Source: Betaproteobacteria bacterium
GTDB taxonomy: Bacteria; Pseudomonadota; Gammaproteobacteria; Burkholderiales; SG8-39
Reading direction: 5' to 3'
Length of the DNA: 36,195 nucleotides
NCBI GenBank assembly: GCA_029883975.1
Contig: JAOUIL010000027.1
Coordinates: forward strand, 1 to 36,195
The position numbers and the translations under genes are program-made. Positions 1 to 8,704 of the stretch are shown in pieces. Positions within the stretch are counted from its first letter, which is position 1. Each line of letters opens with the position of its first letter. The notes under the pieces are model-generated. The model did no database searches. It was not told the origin of the DNA and worked only from the letters and a program-made list of their open reading frames with translations.

Positions 1-405
1 AACGGCTGGCGCATGGACGACGTCATCCCGAGCGCCGAGGTCGTGCGCCGCATCGACGCGGCGCTCCCCTGCGAGCCCGTCAACCCCAACCACCACGGCG
101 AGGTCGCCAAGCGCTGGCGATACCGCGACGGGCAGGGCGAGTTCGGCATCATCTCCAGCGTGACGCAGGCCTTCTGCGCCACCTGCAACCGGGCGCGCCT
201 GTCGACCGACGGGCACCTCTATACCTGCCTCTTCGCCGCCGAGGGCTACGACCTCAAGTCGATGCTGCGCGGCGGCGCGTCCGACGATGCGCTGGCGGGC
301 GCCATCGCCGCCGTCTGGCGAACCCGCGAGGACCGCTACTCCGAGATCCGCACCGCGGAGACGGCGAAGGCGCGCAAGATCGAGATGTCCTACATTGGCG
401 GCTAG
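1..405 (+). CDS. moaA: GTP 3',8-cyclase MoaA, C-terminal part (5' end outside window)
   Basis: The reading frame is open from the first base and ends at TAG 403-405, giving the last 134 residues of a radical-SAM enzyme. MoaA rearranges GTP to 3',8-cyclo-GTP, the first step of molybdopterin synthesis, in the cytosol. The visible part carries the second, C-terminal iron-sulfur cluster motif, C-x2-C-x13-C (FCATC then TC 13 residues on), which is specific to MoaA and binds the GTP substrate. The protein ends in YIGG; the C-terminal Gly-Gly is a conserved, functionally required MoaA feature. The N-terminal radical-SAM CxxxCxxC is outside the window. The 3' end overlaps the likely fdhD start, and mobA and moeA follow downstream, so this is a molybdenum-cofactor cluster. 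Family identity is secure. Confidence 0.95.
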   Translation, partial: NGWRMDDVIPSAEVVRRIDAALPCEPVNPNHHGEVAKRWRYRDGQGEFGIISSVTQAFCATCNRARLSTDGHLYTCLFAAEGYDLKSMLRGGASDDALAGAIAAVWRTREDRYSEIRTAETAKARKIEMSYIGG

Positions 406-1231
406 ACCCCTGCTCACCGACGCCGCGAAGCCCACCACCTTCGCGGTCGAGGCCTACAACGAGCGCGGCGAGATGGTGCCCACGTCCGTGGCGGGCGAGC
501 ATCCGCTCACGCTCTACCTGGACAAGAAGGAGCTGGTCACGCTGATGACGCTCGGCCACGCGCCCGAGGCGCTCGCCATCGGCTACCTGCGCAACCAGCG
601 CCTGGTGGACTCGATCGAGGACATCGCGGCGGTGCAGGTGGACTGGGAGACCGATTCCTGCGCCATCTCGACGCGCAAGGGCGTCAAGGGCCTGCGCAAG
701 AAGACGGGCAAGCGCACCGTCACCAGCGGCTGCGGCCAGGGCACGATGTTCGGCAGCCTGATGGACGAGATCGACCAGGTGAAGCTGCGCGAGGACGTCA
801 CGCTGAGCGACGAGCAGCTCTTCGTCCTGATCGAAAAAGTGCGCAAGCACGAGACCATCTACAAGCAGGCGGGCGCGGTGCACGGCTGCGCGCTCGCCAC
901 ACGCGCCGGCGAGATCCTGATGTTCGTCGAGGACGTCGGCCGCCACAACGCGGTGGACGCGATCGCCGGCTTCATGTGGCTGGACGCCATCGACGGTTCG
1001 GACAAGGTGTTCTACACCACCGGGCGCCTCACCTCGGAGATGGTGATCAAGTGCGCGCAGATGCGCATCCCGTTCCTCGTGTCGCGCTCGGGGCTCACGC
1101 AGATGGGCCACCGCATCGCCGACAAGATCGGCATCACCATGCTCGGCCGCGCGAGCGGCCGGCATTACCTCGCCTTCACCGGCCGCCAGCGCCTGGTGCG
1201 CACCGCGCCGCAACCCACCGCCGTCGCATAG
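395..1231 (+). CDS. fdhD: Formate dehydrogenase accessory sulfurtransferase FdhD
   Basis: FdhD moves sulfur from the IscS desulfurase to the Mo/W-bis-MGD cofactor before it is inserted into formate dehydrogenase. Conserved family blocks are visible: [10 protein letters not shown] near the N-terminus, GYLRNQRLV, the active loop [35 protein letters not shown] and a C-terminal SRSGLTQMG. The start is not obvious. TTG 395, overlapping the end of moaA, keeps the residues before the conserved GEHPL block; ATG 473 is the first ATG that still retains GEHPL but gives a short N-terminus; an in-frame ATG at 287 would lie deep inside moaA. With TTG 395 the protein is 278 residues. The usual CxxC is reduced to a single cysteine, C113-G-Q-G116. 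Context with moaA, mobA and moeA fits well. Confidence 0.9.
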   Translation: MAARPLLTDAAKPTTFAVEAYNERGEMVPTSVAGEHPLTLYLDKKELVTLMTLGHAPEALAIGYLRNQRLVDSIEDIAAVQVDWETDSCAISTRKGVKGLRKKTGKRTVTSGCGQGTMFGSLMDEIDQVKLREDVTLSDEQLFVLIEKVRKHETIYKQAGAVHGCALATRAGEILMFVEDVGRHNAVDAIAGFMWLDAIDGSDKVFYTTGRLTSEMVIKCAQMRIPFLVSRSGLTQMGHRIADKIGITMLGRASGRHYLAFTGRQRLVRTAPQPTAVA

Positions 1232-1241
1232 GAGAACGGAA

Positions 1242-1901
1242 ATGCTCGAACTGTATTTCTCCCCCGGCGCCTGCTCGTTCGTGCCGCACGTCGGCCTCGA
1301 GGCGATCAAGGCCGCCACGGGCGAGGACTTCAAGCCGAACCTCGTCAAGCTGCACAAGGGCGAGCAGAAGACGCCCGAGTACCTGGCGCTGAACCCGAAC
1401 GGCCAGGTGCCCGTCCTGGTCGTCGACGGCAGGCCGCTGATCCAGATCGTCGCCATCTGCGACTACCTCGACCGGCGCTACCCGAAAGTCGGCCTGCTGC
1501 CGACCGAGTCCTGGCAGCGCGCGCAGGCGCTCTCGCAGCTCGCGTGGATGAACAACACCGTGCACCCGACCTTCACCCACTGGTTCCGCCCGTACGAGTT
1601 CACCGACAACGAGGCCGCGCAGGCCGAGGTGAAGCGCTTCGCGGTGGAGAAGTTCCGCAAGCACCTCGAGCGGCTGCAAGAGTGGAGCAAGGCCGCGTCG
1701 CCCTACTGGTTCGGCAGCCAGGTGTCGTTTCACGACGCCTACTGCTTCACGCTGCTGCGCTGGGGTGGCTACGCCGGCATCGACCCGGATTCCATGCCAC
1801 AGCTGAAAGCCTACGTAGAACGCGTGACCCAGGCGCCCCCGGTGGCCGCGGCGCTGGAGCGCGAGCGGGTCAAGCTCGACACTTACAAGAAGGCGGCCTA
1901 G
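1242..1901 (+). CDS. Glutathione S-transferase family protein, beta-class-like
   Basis: This 219-residue protein starts at ATG 1242, preceded by GGAGAA at 1231-1236 directly after the fdhD stop. The N-terminal thioredoxin-fold domain carries SPGACS at residues 7-12, the loop where beta-class bacterial GSTs place the catalytic Cys/Ser, and NPNGQVPVL, whose cis-proline loop binds glutathione. The C-terminal half is all-helical, as expected (about residues 90-215). The family conjugates or reduces electrophiles with glutathione in the cytosol; the substrate cannot be told from sequence. It is co-oriented with fdhD with a 10-bp gap and so probably co-transcribed, but a role in cofactor metabolism is not implied. 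Its last 4 bases overlap the end of the convergent MFS gene. Confidence 0.93.
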   Translation: MLELYFSPGACSFVPHVGLEAIKAATGEDFKPNLVKLHKGEQKTPEYLALNPNGQVPVLVVDGRPLIQIVAICDYLDRRYPKVGLLPTESWQRAQALSQLAWMNNTVHPTFTHWFRPYEFTDNEAAQAEVKRFAVEKFRKHLERLQEWSKAASPYWFGSQVSFHDAYCFTLLRWGGYAGIDPDSMPQLKAYVERVTQAPPVAAALERERVKLDTYKKAA

Positions 1902-3103
1902 GCGCGCGCCGCCGCGCCGGCGAGCTTGTCGCGATGCGCGGCGAGCGCCGCGCGCGTCGGGAAGAACAGCGCCGAGATCCACACTCCGGCAGCGAGCACG
2001 GCGAGCACCAGGAACACATTGCTGAATCCGCCCGCGGTGCGATGCAGCGCCGCGATCATCGGCACCGCGACCGCGGCCACGCCGAGCGACACGACGTAGC
2101 GCACGCCGAGCACGCGCGCCCGGTACTCGTCGGCGACGTACCTGCCGACGATGGCGTCATTCAGCGGAATCTGCCCGAAGACCGCCAGCATCATCAGCAG
2201 CGCCGCGCCGAGCATCGCCCAGCCCTGCAGGTTCGCGGCGAGGTACAGCATCGGGATCTGCACCAGGCCGATGGCGATCATCAGGCGCCGCAGCTCGAAG
2301 CGGTCGATGAGCGTGCCCATCAGCACCTGCGCAAACGCGGCCAGGGCATAGACGCCCGCGACCAGCGCGCCGATGCCGAAGTTGGTCTGCGTGAGCGCGG
2401 CGAGCCGCTCGTCGAACACCTTGGGCATCGCGATGGTCGTGGAGTTGAAGATGATGCCGCCGCAGGCGGTGGCGACGAGCATGATCGCGAAGATGCGCGT
2501 CATCATGCGCGCATCCACGTGCAGGCCGAGCGATTTCGACGACTTCTTCACCCGGCCCGGGTCGCGCACCAGCGCGAGGAAGGCGGCGCCGGCCGCCACG
2601 CAGAGCACACCCGGCACGAAGAACGCGGCGCGCCAGCCTGCGAAGTCGACGAGCGCTCCCGTCAGCAATGCGGCGAAGGCGAGCCCGAGGTTGCCCCACA
2701 GCCCGTTCCAGCCGAGCGCGCGGCCCATCTTCTCGGGCGCGGCCACCAGCATGGCGATGCCGACCGGGTGATAGATCGCGGCGAACGCGCCCACGAGCGT
2801 CAGCCCGACCGCAATGTGCCACGGCTCGCGCGCGAAGCCGGTGACGAACAGCGACGCGCCGATGCCGAAGAAGAAGATCGCCATCGTGCGGTAGCGGCTC
2901 CAGTGGTCCGCCAGCCAGCCGGCGGGAATCGCGAAGGCGCCGAAGGCGATGAAGCCGCCCAGCGCGAGCGGCAGCAGCTCCGAGTAAGGCCGGTCCCACT
3001 CGGCGCCGAGCGCGAGCACGGCGGTGGGAAAGACCAGCATCGCGAGGTGATCGAGCAGGTGCCCGAGGTTGAGGAAGGGCACCAGCCAGCGGCGGTCGTT
3101 CAT
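1898..3103 (-). CDS. Major facilitator superfamily transporter
   Basis: This 401-residue protein is very hydrophobic with about 12 predicted membrane helices in two sets of six. The MFS signature loop between helices 2 and 3 is seen as GWLADHWSRYRT, and a related loop occurs in the second half (GTLIDRFELRR). A cytoplasmic stretch with RVKKSSKSLG lies between the halves. It is an inner-membrane secondary transporter, probably proton-driven; the substrate is unknown. The gene is convergent with the GST gene (4-bp overlap) and divergent from mobA across only 30 bp, so its promoter must lie in or near mobA. An AGAGG lies about 12 bases before the ATG, a long spacing. Nothing in the sequence ties it to molybdate, whose uptake normally uses an ABC system. 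Confidence 0.93.
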   Translation of the reverse strand: MNDRRWLVPFLNLGHLLDHLAMLVFPTAVLALGAEWDRPYSELLPLALGGFIAFGAFAIPAGWLADHWSRYRTMAIFFFGIGASLFVTGFAREPWHIAVGLTLVGAFAAIYHPVGIAMLVAAPEKMGRALGWNGLWGNLGLAFAALLTGALVDFAGWRAAFFVPGVLCVAAGAAFLALVRDPGRVKKSSKSLGLHVDARMMTRIFAIMLVATACGGIIFNSTTIAMPKVFDERLAALTQTNFGIGALVAGVYALAAFAQVLMGTLIDRFELRRLMIAIGLVQIPMLYLAANLQGWAMLGAALLMMLAVFGQIPLNDAIVGRYVADEYRARVLGVRYVVSLGVAAVAVPMIAALHRTAGGFSNVFLVLAVLAAGVWISALFFPTRAALAAHRDKLAGAAARA

Positions 3104-3120
3104 GCGGCAAGCTTACCTCT

Positions 3121-3126
3121 TAGAAT
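3121..3126 (+). promoter_or_regulatory. Candidate -10 box for mobA, possibly giving a leaderless mRNA
   Basis: TAGAAT matches the sigma-70 -10 consensus TATAAT at 5 of 6 positions and lies in the 30-bp gap between the divergent MFS gene and mobA. The mobA ATG begins 7 bases after the box, so transcription would start at or within a few bases of the start codon. There is no Shine-Dalgarno sequence before this ATG, which agrees with a leaderless message. No good -35 box is seen at 16-18 bp spacing, so the call is tentative. Confidence 0.45.
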
Positions 3127-3133
3127 CCGGGCC

Positions 3134-3697
3134 ATGGATGCTGTTTCGGGAATCGTGCTCGCGGGGGGCCAGGGCCGCCGCATGGGCGGCGTGGACAAGG
3201 GGCTGCAGCCGCTGCGCGGCAGGCCGATGGTCGCCTGGGTGCTGGAGCGCCTCGCGCCGCAGGTCGGCGAGATCGTCATCAACGCCAACCAGAACCTCGA
3301 GGCCTACGCCGCCTTCGGCCACCGCGTGGTGCCGGACGCGATCGGCGGCTTCGCCGGGCCGCTCGCCGGGCTGCACGCCGGGCTGGCCGCGGTCGCGTGC
3401 GAGCTCGCGGTCACGGTGCCCTGCGATTCGCCCTTCCTGCCGCTCGACCTGGTGGCGCGGCTGCGCGCCGCGCTCGGTGCGAACGACCTGGCGGTGGCAA
3501 AGACGGGCGAGCAGCCGCACCCGGTGTTCTCGCTGGTGCGCCGCTCGGTGCATGCGCACCTGGGCGCCTTCCTCGCCGGCGGCGGGCGCAAGATCGACGC
3601 CTGGTACGCGAGCCTGAACGTCGTCGAGGTGCCGTTCGACGACGAGGCCGAGGCGTTCCGCAACATCAACACCCGCGAAGAGCTGAACGACGCATGA
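3134..3697 (+). CDS. mobA: Molybdenum cofactor guanylyltransferase MobA
   Basis: MobA transfers GMP from GTP to Mo-molybdopterin, building the MGD cofactor used by DMSO-reductase-family enzymes including formate dehydrogenases. The 187-residue protein begins at ATG 3134 with the nucleotide-binding signature IVLAGGQGRRMGGVDKGL, in which the Lys binds GTP phosphates. It has the GFAGPLAGL segment and the metal-binding VPCDSPFLP block of this nucleotidyltransferase fold, and ends with NINTREEL, a typical MobA tail. Length is normal (about 190). A longer open frame upstream has no family similarity, so the ATG at 3134 is chosen. It overlaps moeA by ATGA, so the two are translationally coupled. Its function matches the neighbouring fdhD. 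Confidence 0.96.
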   Translation: MDAVSGIVLAGGQGRRMGGVDKGLQPLRGRPMVAWVLERLAPQVGEIVINANQNLEAYAAFGHRVVPDAIGGFAGPLAGLHAGLAAVACELAVTVPCDSPFLPLDLVARLRAALGANDLAVAKTGEQPHPVFSLVRRSVHAHLGAFLAGGGRKIDAWYASLNVVEVPFDDEAEAFRNINTREELNDA

Positions 3698-4953
3698 AGC
3701 GCATCATCGAGATCGCGCACGCCATCGAAGGCTACGACCCGGACGCGCTGCACGTGGACAAGGCGCGCGCCGCGATCCGCGCTTGCCTTGCTCCGCTCAC
3801 GGCGGCCGAGCGCGTGCCGGTGCGCGCGGCGCTCGGCCGCGTGCTCGCCGAGGACATCGTGCCCGCGATCGACGTGCCGGGCCACGACAACACGGCGATG
3901 GACGGCTACGCGCTGCGCGCAGCCGACCTGCGCGAGGGCGAAACCGTCCTCGAGGAAGCCGGCGCCGCGCTCGCCGGCAGAGCCTTCGCGGGCACGCTCG
4001 GCGCCGGGCAGTGCGTGCGCGTCACCACCGGCGCGGTGATGCCGGCGGGCGCGGACACGGTCGTCGTGCAGGAGGTCGTGAAGGTAAAGGACGGGCGCGT
4101 GACGATCCCTCCCGGCCAGATGCGCGGGCAGAACGTGCGCACGGCCGGCGAGGACCTGAAGAAGGGCGTCGCCGTGCTGCGGCCCGGACGGCTGCTGCAA
4201 CCCGCAGAGCTCGGCCTCGTCGCCTCGCTCGGCATCGGCGAGGTGGCCGTGCGCCGGCGCGTGCGCGTGGCGTTCTTCTCCACGGGCGACGAGCTCGCCT
4301 CGATCGGCACGGCGCTCAAGCCGGGCGAAGTGTACGACTCGAACCGCTACACGCTGCACGGCATGCTGGCGCGCCTCGGCGTGGAGCTCCGCGACCTCGG
4401 CGTGGTGCGCGACGACCCGCAGAAGCTCGAGGCCGCGTTCCGCGACGCGGCGCAGAACGCGGATGCCATCATCACGACCGGCGGCGTGTCGGTGGGCGAG
4501 GCCGACTTCGTCAAGCCGATGATGGCCAAGCTCGGCGAGGCGCTGTTCTGGCGGATCGCCATGCGCCCGGGCCGGCCGATGGCCTTCGGCCGCATCGGCG
4601 ACGCGTTTCTCTTCGGCCTGCCGGGCAACCCGGTCGCCGTGATGGTCACCTTCTACCAGTTCGTGCGCGAGGCGCTGCTGCATCTCGCGGGGCGCGAGGA
4701 CGGCGCGCCGCCGCTGCTCGAGGCCGCGGCGGCCGAGCCGCTACGCAAGGTGGCCGGGCGCACCGAGTACCAGCGCGGCGTGCTGTTCCGCGACGCGCAA
4801 GGCGGCCTCAAGGTGCGGACCACCGGCCAGCAGGGCTCGGGCGTGCTGCGCTCGATGTCGGAGGCGAACTGCTTCATCGTGCTCGAGCACGAGCGCGGCC
4901 GCGTGCAGGCGGGCGAGACGGTGCGCGTGCAGCCCTTCGAAGGCCTCGTATGA
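3694..4953 (+). CDS. moeA: Molybdopterin molybdenumtransferase MoeA
   Basis: MoeA inserts molybdate into adenylylated molybdopterin, giving Mo-molybdopterin. The 419-residue protein has the expected landmarks in order: DNTAMDGYALR (about residues 65-75), TGAVMPAGADTVV, the MoCF-domain motifs STGDEL and TTGGVSVGEADFVK, then MRPGRPMAFGRI and the GLPGNPVAVMV loop, followed by a C-terminal beta domain. Length fits the family (about 400-420). The start ATG 3694 overlaps the mobA stop (ATGA), and the gene ends in a second ATGA overlap with the glycosidase gene at 4950. This puts mobA, moeA and the glycosidase in one transcript, although the last has no known link to molybdenum metabolism. Confidence 0.96.
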   Translation: MKRIIEIAHAIEGYDPDALHVDKARAAIRACLAPLTAAERVPVRAALGRVLAEDIVPAIDVPGHDNTAMDGYALRAADLREGETVLEEAGAALAGRAFAGTLGAGQCVRVTTGAVMPAGADTVVVQEVVKVKDGRVTIPPGQMRGQNVRTAGEDLKKGVAVLRPGRLLQPAELGLVASLGIGEVAVRRRVRVAFFSTGDELASIGTALKPGEVYDSNRYTLHGMLARLGVELRDLGVVRDDPQKLEAAFRDAAQNADAIITTGGVSVGEADFVKPMMAKLGEALFWRIAMRPGRPMAFGRIGDAFLFGLPGNPVAVMVTFYQFVREALLHLAGREDGAPPLLEAAAAEPLRKVAGRTEYQRGVLFRDAQGGLKVRTTGQQGSGVLRSMSEANCFIVLEHERGRVQAGETVRVQPFEGLV

Positions 4954-6158
4954 GCGAGGTGCTGGTCGAGGAGTGCCGGCGGCGCGCGCTCGCGCTGCTG
5001 CGCGCCAACCTCGGGCCCGGCGGCATGCGCGCCGCCACCCCCAACGGGCGCGCGCGCGAGCGGCGCTACGACGCCGTGTTCGGGCGCGACGCCTCGATCT
5101 GCGCGCTCGGCATGGCGGTGTCCGGCGACCCCGGCCTGCGGCGCGCAGCCGCGAACGGGCTGGCCACGCTCGCCGCGCGCCAGGCGGAGAACGGCCAGAT
5201 CCCCAAGCTGGTGGAGGCGCCGGGCGCGCGCGGCGACTTCTGGTACCTGGGCTGCATCGACGCGACGCTGTGGTGGCTGCTGGCGGTGGACTTCCTCGGC
5301 TTGCGCCGCCGCTACGCGCGCCAGGCGGTGAAGGCGCTCGCGTGGCTGCGCTGCCAGGAGCACCCGCGCTGGCGGCTGCTGCAGCAGAACGAGGCGAGCG
5401 ACTGGGCGGACATCATGCCGCGCACCGGCTTCGTGCTCTACACCAACGCCCTGTGGGTCGCGGTGCAGCAGCGCTATGCGCCGCACGCCGCGGCGGCGAC
5501 GCGTACCGCGGTGAACGCGCTGCTCTACCCGGCCGACCGCACGCCGCTCGCCGACCGGCGCGCGCGCCTTCTCGCCGAGGAGCCGCGGCGGCGCGCGGGC
5601 CTGCGCGACCTGTACGTGTCGTACCTCAACCTCGCGCACTTCGGCGACGAGGGCGACGTGGTGGGCAACCTGCTCGCCGTGCTCTACGGGGTCGCCGACC
5701 GCCGGCGCGCGCGCCGCGTGCTGGCCGCGCTGGCGCGCGAGCACGTCGCCGAGCCCTACCCCGTGCGCGCCGTGTGCCGGCCAATCGACGAGGAAAGCCC
5801 GCAGTGGCGGCCGTACCTCGCGCGGCACCGGCAGAACTTCCCCTGGCAGTACCACAACGGCGGCATCTGGCCGTTCGCGGGCGGGCTGTACGTGGCGGCG
5901 CTCGCGCACGCCGGGCAGGCGGCCGCGGCGCGGCGCGCGCTGGTGGCGCTCGCGCGCGCCAACGCGCTCGACGGCTGGGCGTTCAACGAGTGGCTGTACG
6001 GCCTGACCGGCGTGCCGCGCGGCATGCGCGGCCAGTCGTGGAACGCGGCGGGCTTCCTGCTCGCCCACCGCGCCGTCGCTAGAACGGCAGCTGGTACTCG
6101 GTCGCGTCCTCGGCGGGCTGGCCGTGCGGCTGGGGAAAGGCGCGCAGGTCCTTGGTGA
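4950..6158 (+). CDS. Six-hairpin (alpha/alpha)6 glycoside hydrolase, GH100/amylo-alpha-1,6-glucosidase-like
   Basis: This 402-residue protein starts at ATG 4950 (ATGA overlap with moeA). It shows the pattern of (alpha/alpha)6-barrel hydrolases: FGRDAS at residues 44-49, DFWYLGCIDATLWWL near 95, SDWADIMPRTG with D151 and D154, FPWQYHNGGIWPFAGG around 298-312, and FNEWLYG with E347 followed by RGQSWNAAGFLLAH. The DWAD and YHNGG/QSW blocks resemble neutral invertases (GH100) and related GH63 and debranching-type enzymes; an acid/base pair around D154 and E347 is my inference. Likely substrates are sucrose, a glucosyl osmolyte or a short glucan. The family-like part ends near residue 376; the last 26 or so residues are Arg/Ala-rich and are read from the strand opposite the otsA 3' end, so they may be non-functional read-through. 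Confidence 0.85.
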   Translation: MSEVLVEECRRRALALLRANLGPGGMRAATPNGRARERRYDAVFGRDASICALGMAVSGDPGLRRAAANGLATLAARQAENGQIPKLVEAPGARGDFWYLGCIDATLWWLLAVDFLGLRRRYARQAVKALAWLRCQEHPRWRLLQQNEASDWADIMPRTGFVLYTNALWVAVQQRYAPHAAAATRTAVNALLYPADRTPLADRRARLLAEEPRRRAGLRDLYVSYLNLAHFGDEGDVVGNLLAVLYGVADRRRARRVLAALAREHVAEPYPVRAVCRPIDEESPQWRPYLARHRQNFPWQYHNGGIWPFAGGLYVAALAHAGQAAAARRALVALARANALDGWAFNEWLYGLTGVPRGMRGQSWNAAGFLLAHRAVARTAAGTRSRPRRAGRAAGERRAGPW

Positions 6159-7587
6159 TCGCGGCGCGCAGGAACGAGTCCACCCACCAGAACACGTCGT
6201 GCTCGCGGATCGAGTTGCGCATGCGGCGCATGCGCGCGTGGCGCTCGGCCGGTTCCATGGCGTAGGCGCGGCGGATGGCGTCGGCCACGCCCTCGATGTC
6301 GTAGGGGTTGACGAGCAGCGCGCCGCGGTAGAGCTGCGCGGCGGCGCCGGCGAATTCCGAGAGGATCAGCACGCAGTCCTCCTCGATGCTGCAGGTGCAG
6401 TATTCCTTGGCCACCAGGTTCATGCCGTCCTTGAGCGGCGTGATGAGGCCGATGTCCGCGGCGCGGTAGTAGGCGAGCAGCTCGAGGCGCGACAGGCTGC
6501 GGTACTCGTACCAGATCGGCACCCACCCGCCCGGGCGCGCGAAGCGCCCGTTGATGTGTCCGACCAGCTGCTCGATCTCCGAGCGCAGGCGGTGGTACTC
6601 GGGAATGTCCTCGCGGCTCGGCACCACGACCTGGATGAACGACACGCGCTCGCGCAGGTCGGGGGAGCGCTCGAGCAGGTTCTCGAACGCCTTCAGCCGC
6701 AGCGGGATGCCCTTGGTGTAGTCGAGGCGGTCGATGCCGAGGATGAGCTTCCTCTCGGGCAGCCGGCGGTGCAGCTCGGCGGCCATCTCGGTCACCTCGG
6801 GCGTGCCGGCGCGGCGCTGGAAGGCCGCGTAGTCGATCGAGATCGGGAAGGCGCCGATGCGCACCTCGCGCCGCCCGAGGCGCGCCACCAGCACGTGGCC
6901 GCGTCCCTCGAACTGCGCGTCCTTGACGAGCAGGCGCGCGCACTGCACGAAGTTGCGCCGGTCGTCCGCGGTCTGGAAGCCGACCAGGTCGTACTCGAGC
7001 AGCGCCTGCAGCAGCGACAGCCGCCACGGCAGTTTCATGAAAAGGTCGGGCGACGGAAACGGGATGTGCAGGAAGAACCCCAGGCGCGAGTGCACGCCGC
7101 GCCGCCGCAGCTCCGCGGCCACGTTCATCAGGTGGTAGTCGTGCACCCAGATGAAGTCGGCGGGCTTGGCGTGCGCCAGCACCGCGTCGGCGTACTTGGC
7201 GTTCACGTCGCAGTAGGTGCGCCAGTAGGCCGGGTCGAAATTGCACAGCGATTGCAGGTCGTGGAACAGCGGCCAGATGATCTCGTTGGAGAAACCGAGA
7301 TAGAACTTCTCCATCTCCTCGGCCGTCAGCGCCACGCCTTCGAGCCGGTAGCCGGCGCCGGCGCCGGCGCTCGCCAGCGCCTCGGACAGCGCGCCGGAGT
7401 CGCCCGCCGCGCCGGTCCAGCCGATCCACATGCCGCCGCGATTGCGCAGCACCGGCAGCAGCGCCGTCACCAGCCCGCCGCCGCCGGGCTCCGCGCACCA
7501 GCGGCCGCCCGCGTCCTGCCGGAACGTGAACGGCAGCCGGTTGGATACGACGATAAGCCGCTCGCGCCCTCCTCCGTGCGCGTTCAT
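6079..7587 (-). CDS. otsA: Alpha,alpha-trehalose-6-phosphate synthase OtsA (GT20)
   Basis: OtsA joins UDP-glucose and glucose-6-phosphate into trehalose-6-phosphate in the cytosol. The 502-residue protein carries the family landmarks: VVSNRLPF (13-20), [18 protein letters not shown] (53-57), WVHDYHLM with D150, [31 protein letters not shown] with R287 and K292 that bind the UDP diphosphate, [14 protein letters not shown], and LSEFAGAA near the C-terminus. Length is normal and there is no fused OtsB phosphatase. The start ATG 7587 has a strong GGGAGGGAG ribosome site and lies 9 bp after mscS on the same strand, so the two are an operon. The 3' end overlaps the convergent glycosidase by 80 bp. 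No otsB is in the window, so the dephosphorylation partner must be elsewhere. Confidence 0.96.
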   Translation of the reverse strand: MNAHGGGRERLIVVSNRLPFTFRQDAGGRWCAEPGGGGLVTALLPVLRNRGGMWIGWTGAAGDSGALSEALASAGAGAGYRLEGVALTAEEMEKFYLGFSNEIIWPLFHDLQSLCNFDPAYWRTYCDVNAKYADAVLAHAKPADFIWVHDYHLMNVAAELRRRGVHSRLGFFLHIPFPSPDLFMKLPWRLSLLQALLEYDLVGFQTADDRRNFVQCARLLVKDAQFEGRGHVLVARLGRREVRIGAFPISIDYAAFQRRAGTPEVTEMAAELHRRLPERKLILGIDRLDYTKGIPLRLKAFENLLERSPDLRERVSFIQVVVPSREDIPEYHRLRSEIEQLVGHINGRFARPGGWVPIWYEYRSLSRLELLAYYRAADIGLITPLKDGMNLVAKEYCTCSIEEDCVLILSEFAGAAAQLYRGALLVNPYDIEGVADAIRRAYAMEPAERHARMRRMRNSIREHDVFWWVDSFLRAAITKDLRAFPQPHGQPAEDATEYQLPF

Positions 7588-7596
7588 GCTCCCTCC

Positions 7597-8655
7597 CTAG
7601 CGGACTGCAGTGGCGTCCTGCCTAATGTACAGCGTGCGCGTCGGGTAGGCGAACTCCACGCCTTCGCGCGCGAACTTGTCGAAGATCGCCAGGTTGATCG
7701 CCTGCTGCGCGTTCATGTAGGCGGCGTAGTCCGCGCTCAGCACGTAGTACACGATCTCGAAGTCGAGCGAGAAATCGCCGTAGGACTTGAAATGCGCGCG
7801 GTCGAAGCGCGTGTCGGGCTGCGCCTCGACCGCCGCCCGCAGCCAGTCCGGTATGGCGCGCAGCTTCTCCAGTGGCGTCTCGTAGGTCACGCCCACGGCG
7901 AACGCGATGCGCCGCTCCTGCATCTTCTTGTAGTTGCGGATCTGCGCGTTCAGCAGCTGTGCATTGGCGAACACCAGCTGCTCGCCCGACAGGCTCTTCA
8001 CGCGCGTGGTCTTGAGGCCGACCTTCTCGACGGTGCCAGCGTGCTCGCCGACGATGACGAAGTCGCCCACCTGGAACGGCTTGTCGAGCACGATGGCCAT
8101 CGAGGCGAACAGGTCGCCGAGGATGTTCTGCAACGCGAGCGCCACCGCGATGCCGCCGATGCCCAGGCCCGCCACCAGCGCGGTGACGTTGAAGCCGAGC
8201 TGGTCGAGCGCGATGAGCAGCGCCAGCGTCCACACCACGACGCGCGCGGCGAAGCCGAGCAGGCTGACGGTCGTGGTGGCGGCCGGGTCGACCGCGCGCG
8301 CGGCCTCGGCGCGCAGATCGAGCCACCGCGTGAACCATCGGTTCCCCCACACGGCGGCCTGCGCGACCAGCCCCACCATGGCGAGGTTCTCGAGCAGCCG
8401 GTCAAGGCGCACCGGAATCTGCAGCACCGAGGCGCCGGCAAAGACCGCGAGCGGCAGGAACAGCCACAAGCGCGTCGCGTCGAGCGCGCCGGCAAGCGCG
8501 TCGCCGGCCTGCGTGCCCGTTGTGCGCGCCAGACACGTGATCAGGCGCAGCCGGCGCACGGCCCAGATCGCGAACAGCACCGCGACCGCGATCGCACCCG
8601 CGAGCAGCCACGCGTCCGGCGCATTGTCGCGCAGCAGTTGTTCCCAGATCTTCAT
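7597..8655 (-). CDS. MscS-family small-conductance mechanosensitive channel
   Basis: This 352-residue inner-membrane protein has five or so N-terminal membrane helices (from about residue 18 to 170), then the pore-lining helix and beta domain typical of MscS: GLGIGGIAVALALQNILGD (Gly/Ala-rich TM3), DKPFQVGDFVIVGEHAGTVE, and the C-terminal alpha/beta vestibule (GVTYETPLEKL onward). Such channels open on membrane tension and release solutes after osmotic downshift. It is longer than E. coli MscS (286) because of extra N-terminal helices. It is the first gene of a two-gene unit with otsA, which suggests that an osmolyte-making enzyme and an osmolyte-release valve are co-expressed. A GGTGG lies shortly before the ATG. 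The upstream 287 bp are shared with the divergent glgB operon. Confidence 0.94.
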   Translation of the reverse strand: MKIWEQLLRDNAPDAWLLAGAIAVAVLFAIWAVRRLRLITCLARTTGTQAGDALAGALDATRLWLFLPLAVFAGASVLQIPVRLDRLLENLAMVGLVAQAAVWGNRWFTRWLDLRAEAARAVDPAATTTVSLLGFAARVVVWTLALLIALDQLGFNVTALVAGLGIGGIAVALALQNILGDLFASMAIVLDKPFQVGDFVIVGEHAGTVEKVGLKTTRVKSLSGEQLVFANAQLLNAQIRNYKKMQERRIAFAVGVTYETPLEKLRAIPDWLRAAVEAQPDTRFDRAHFKSYGDFSLDFEIVYYVLSADYAAYMNAQQAINLAIFDKFAREGVEFAYPTRTLYIRQDATAVR

Positions 8656-8704
8656 CGATGCGCCACCGAACTAGTTTGACCTGGCAATGGATCCCCCGTC
8701 GGTC

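Noticed and set aside
1544-3133. A long N-terminal extension of the mobA frame
   Set aside because: The extension crosses the GST and MFS genes and is His/Arg-rich without similarity; MobA starts normally at 3134.
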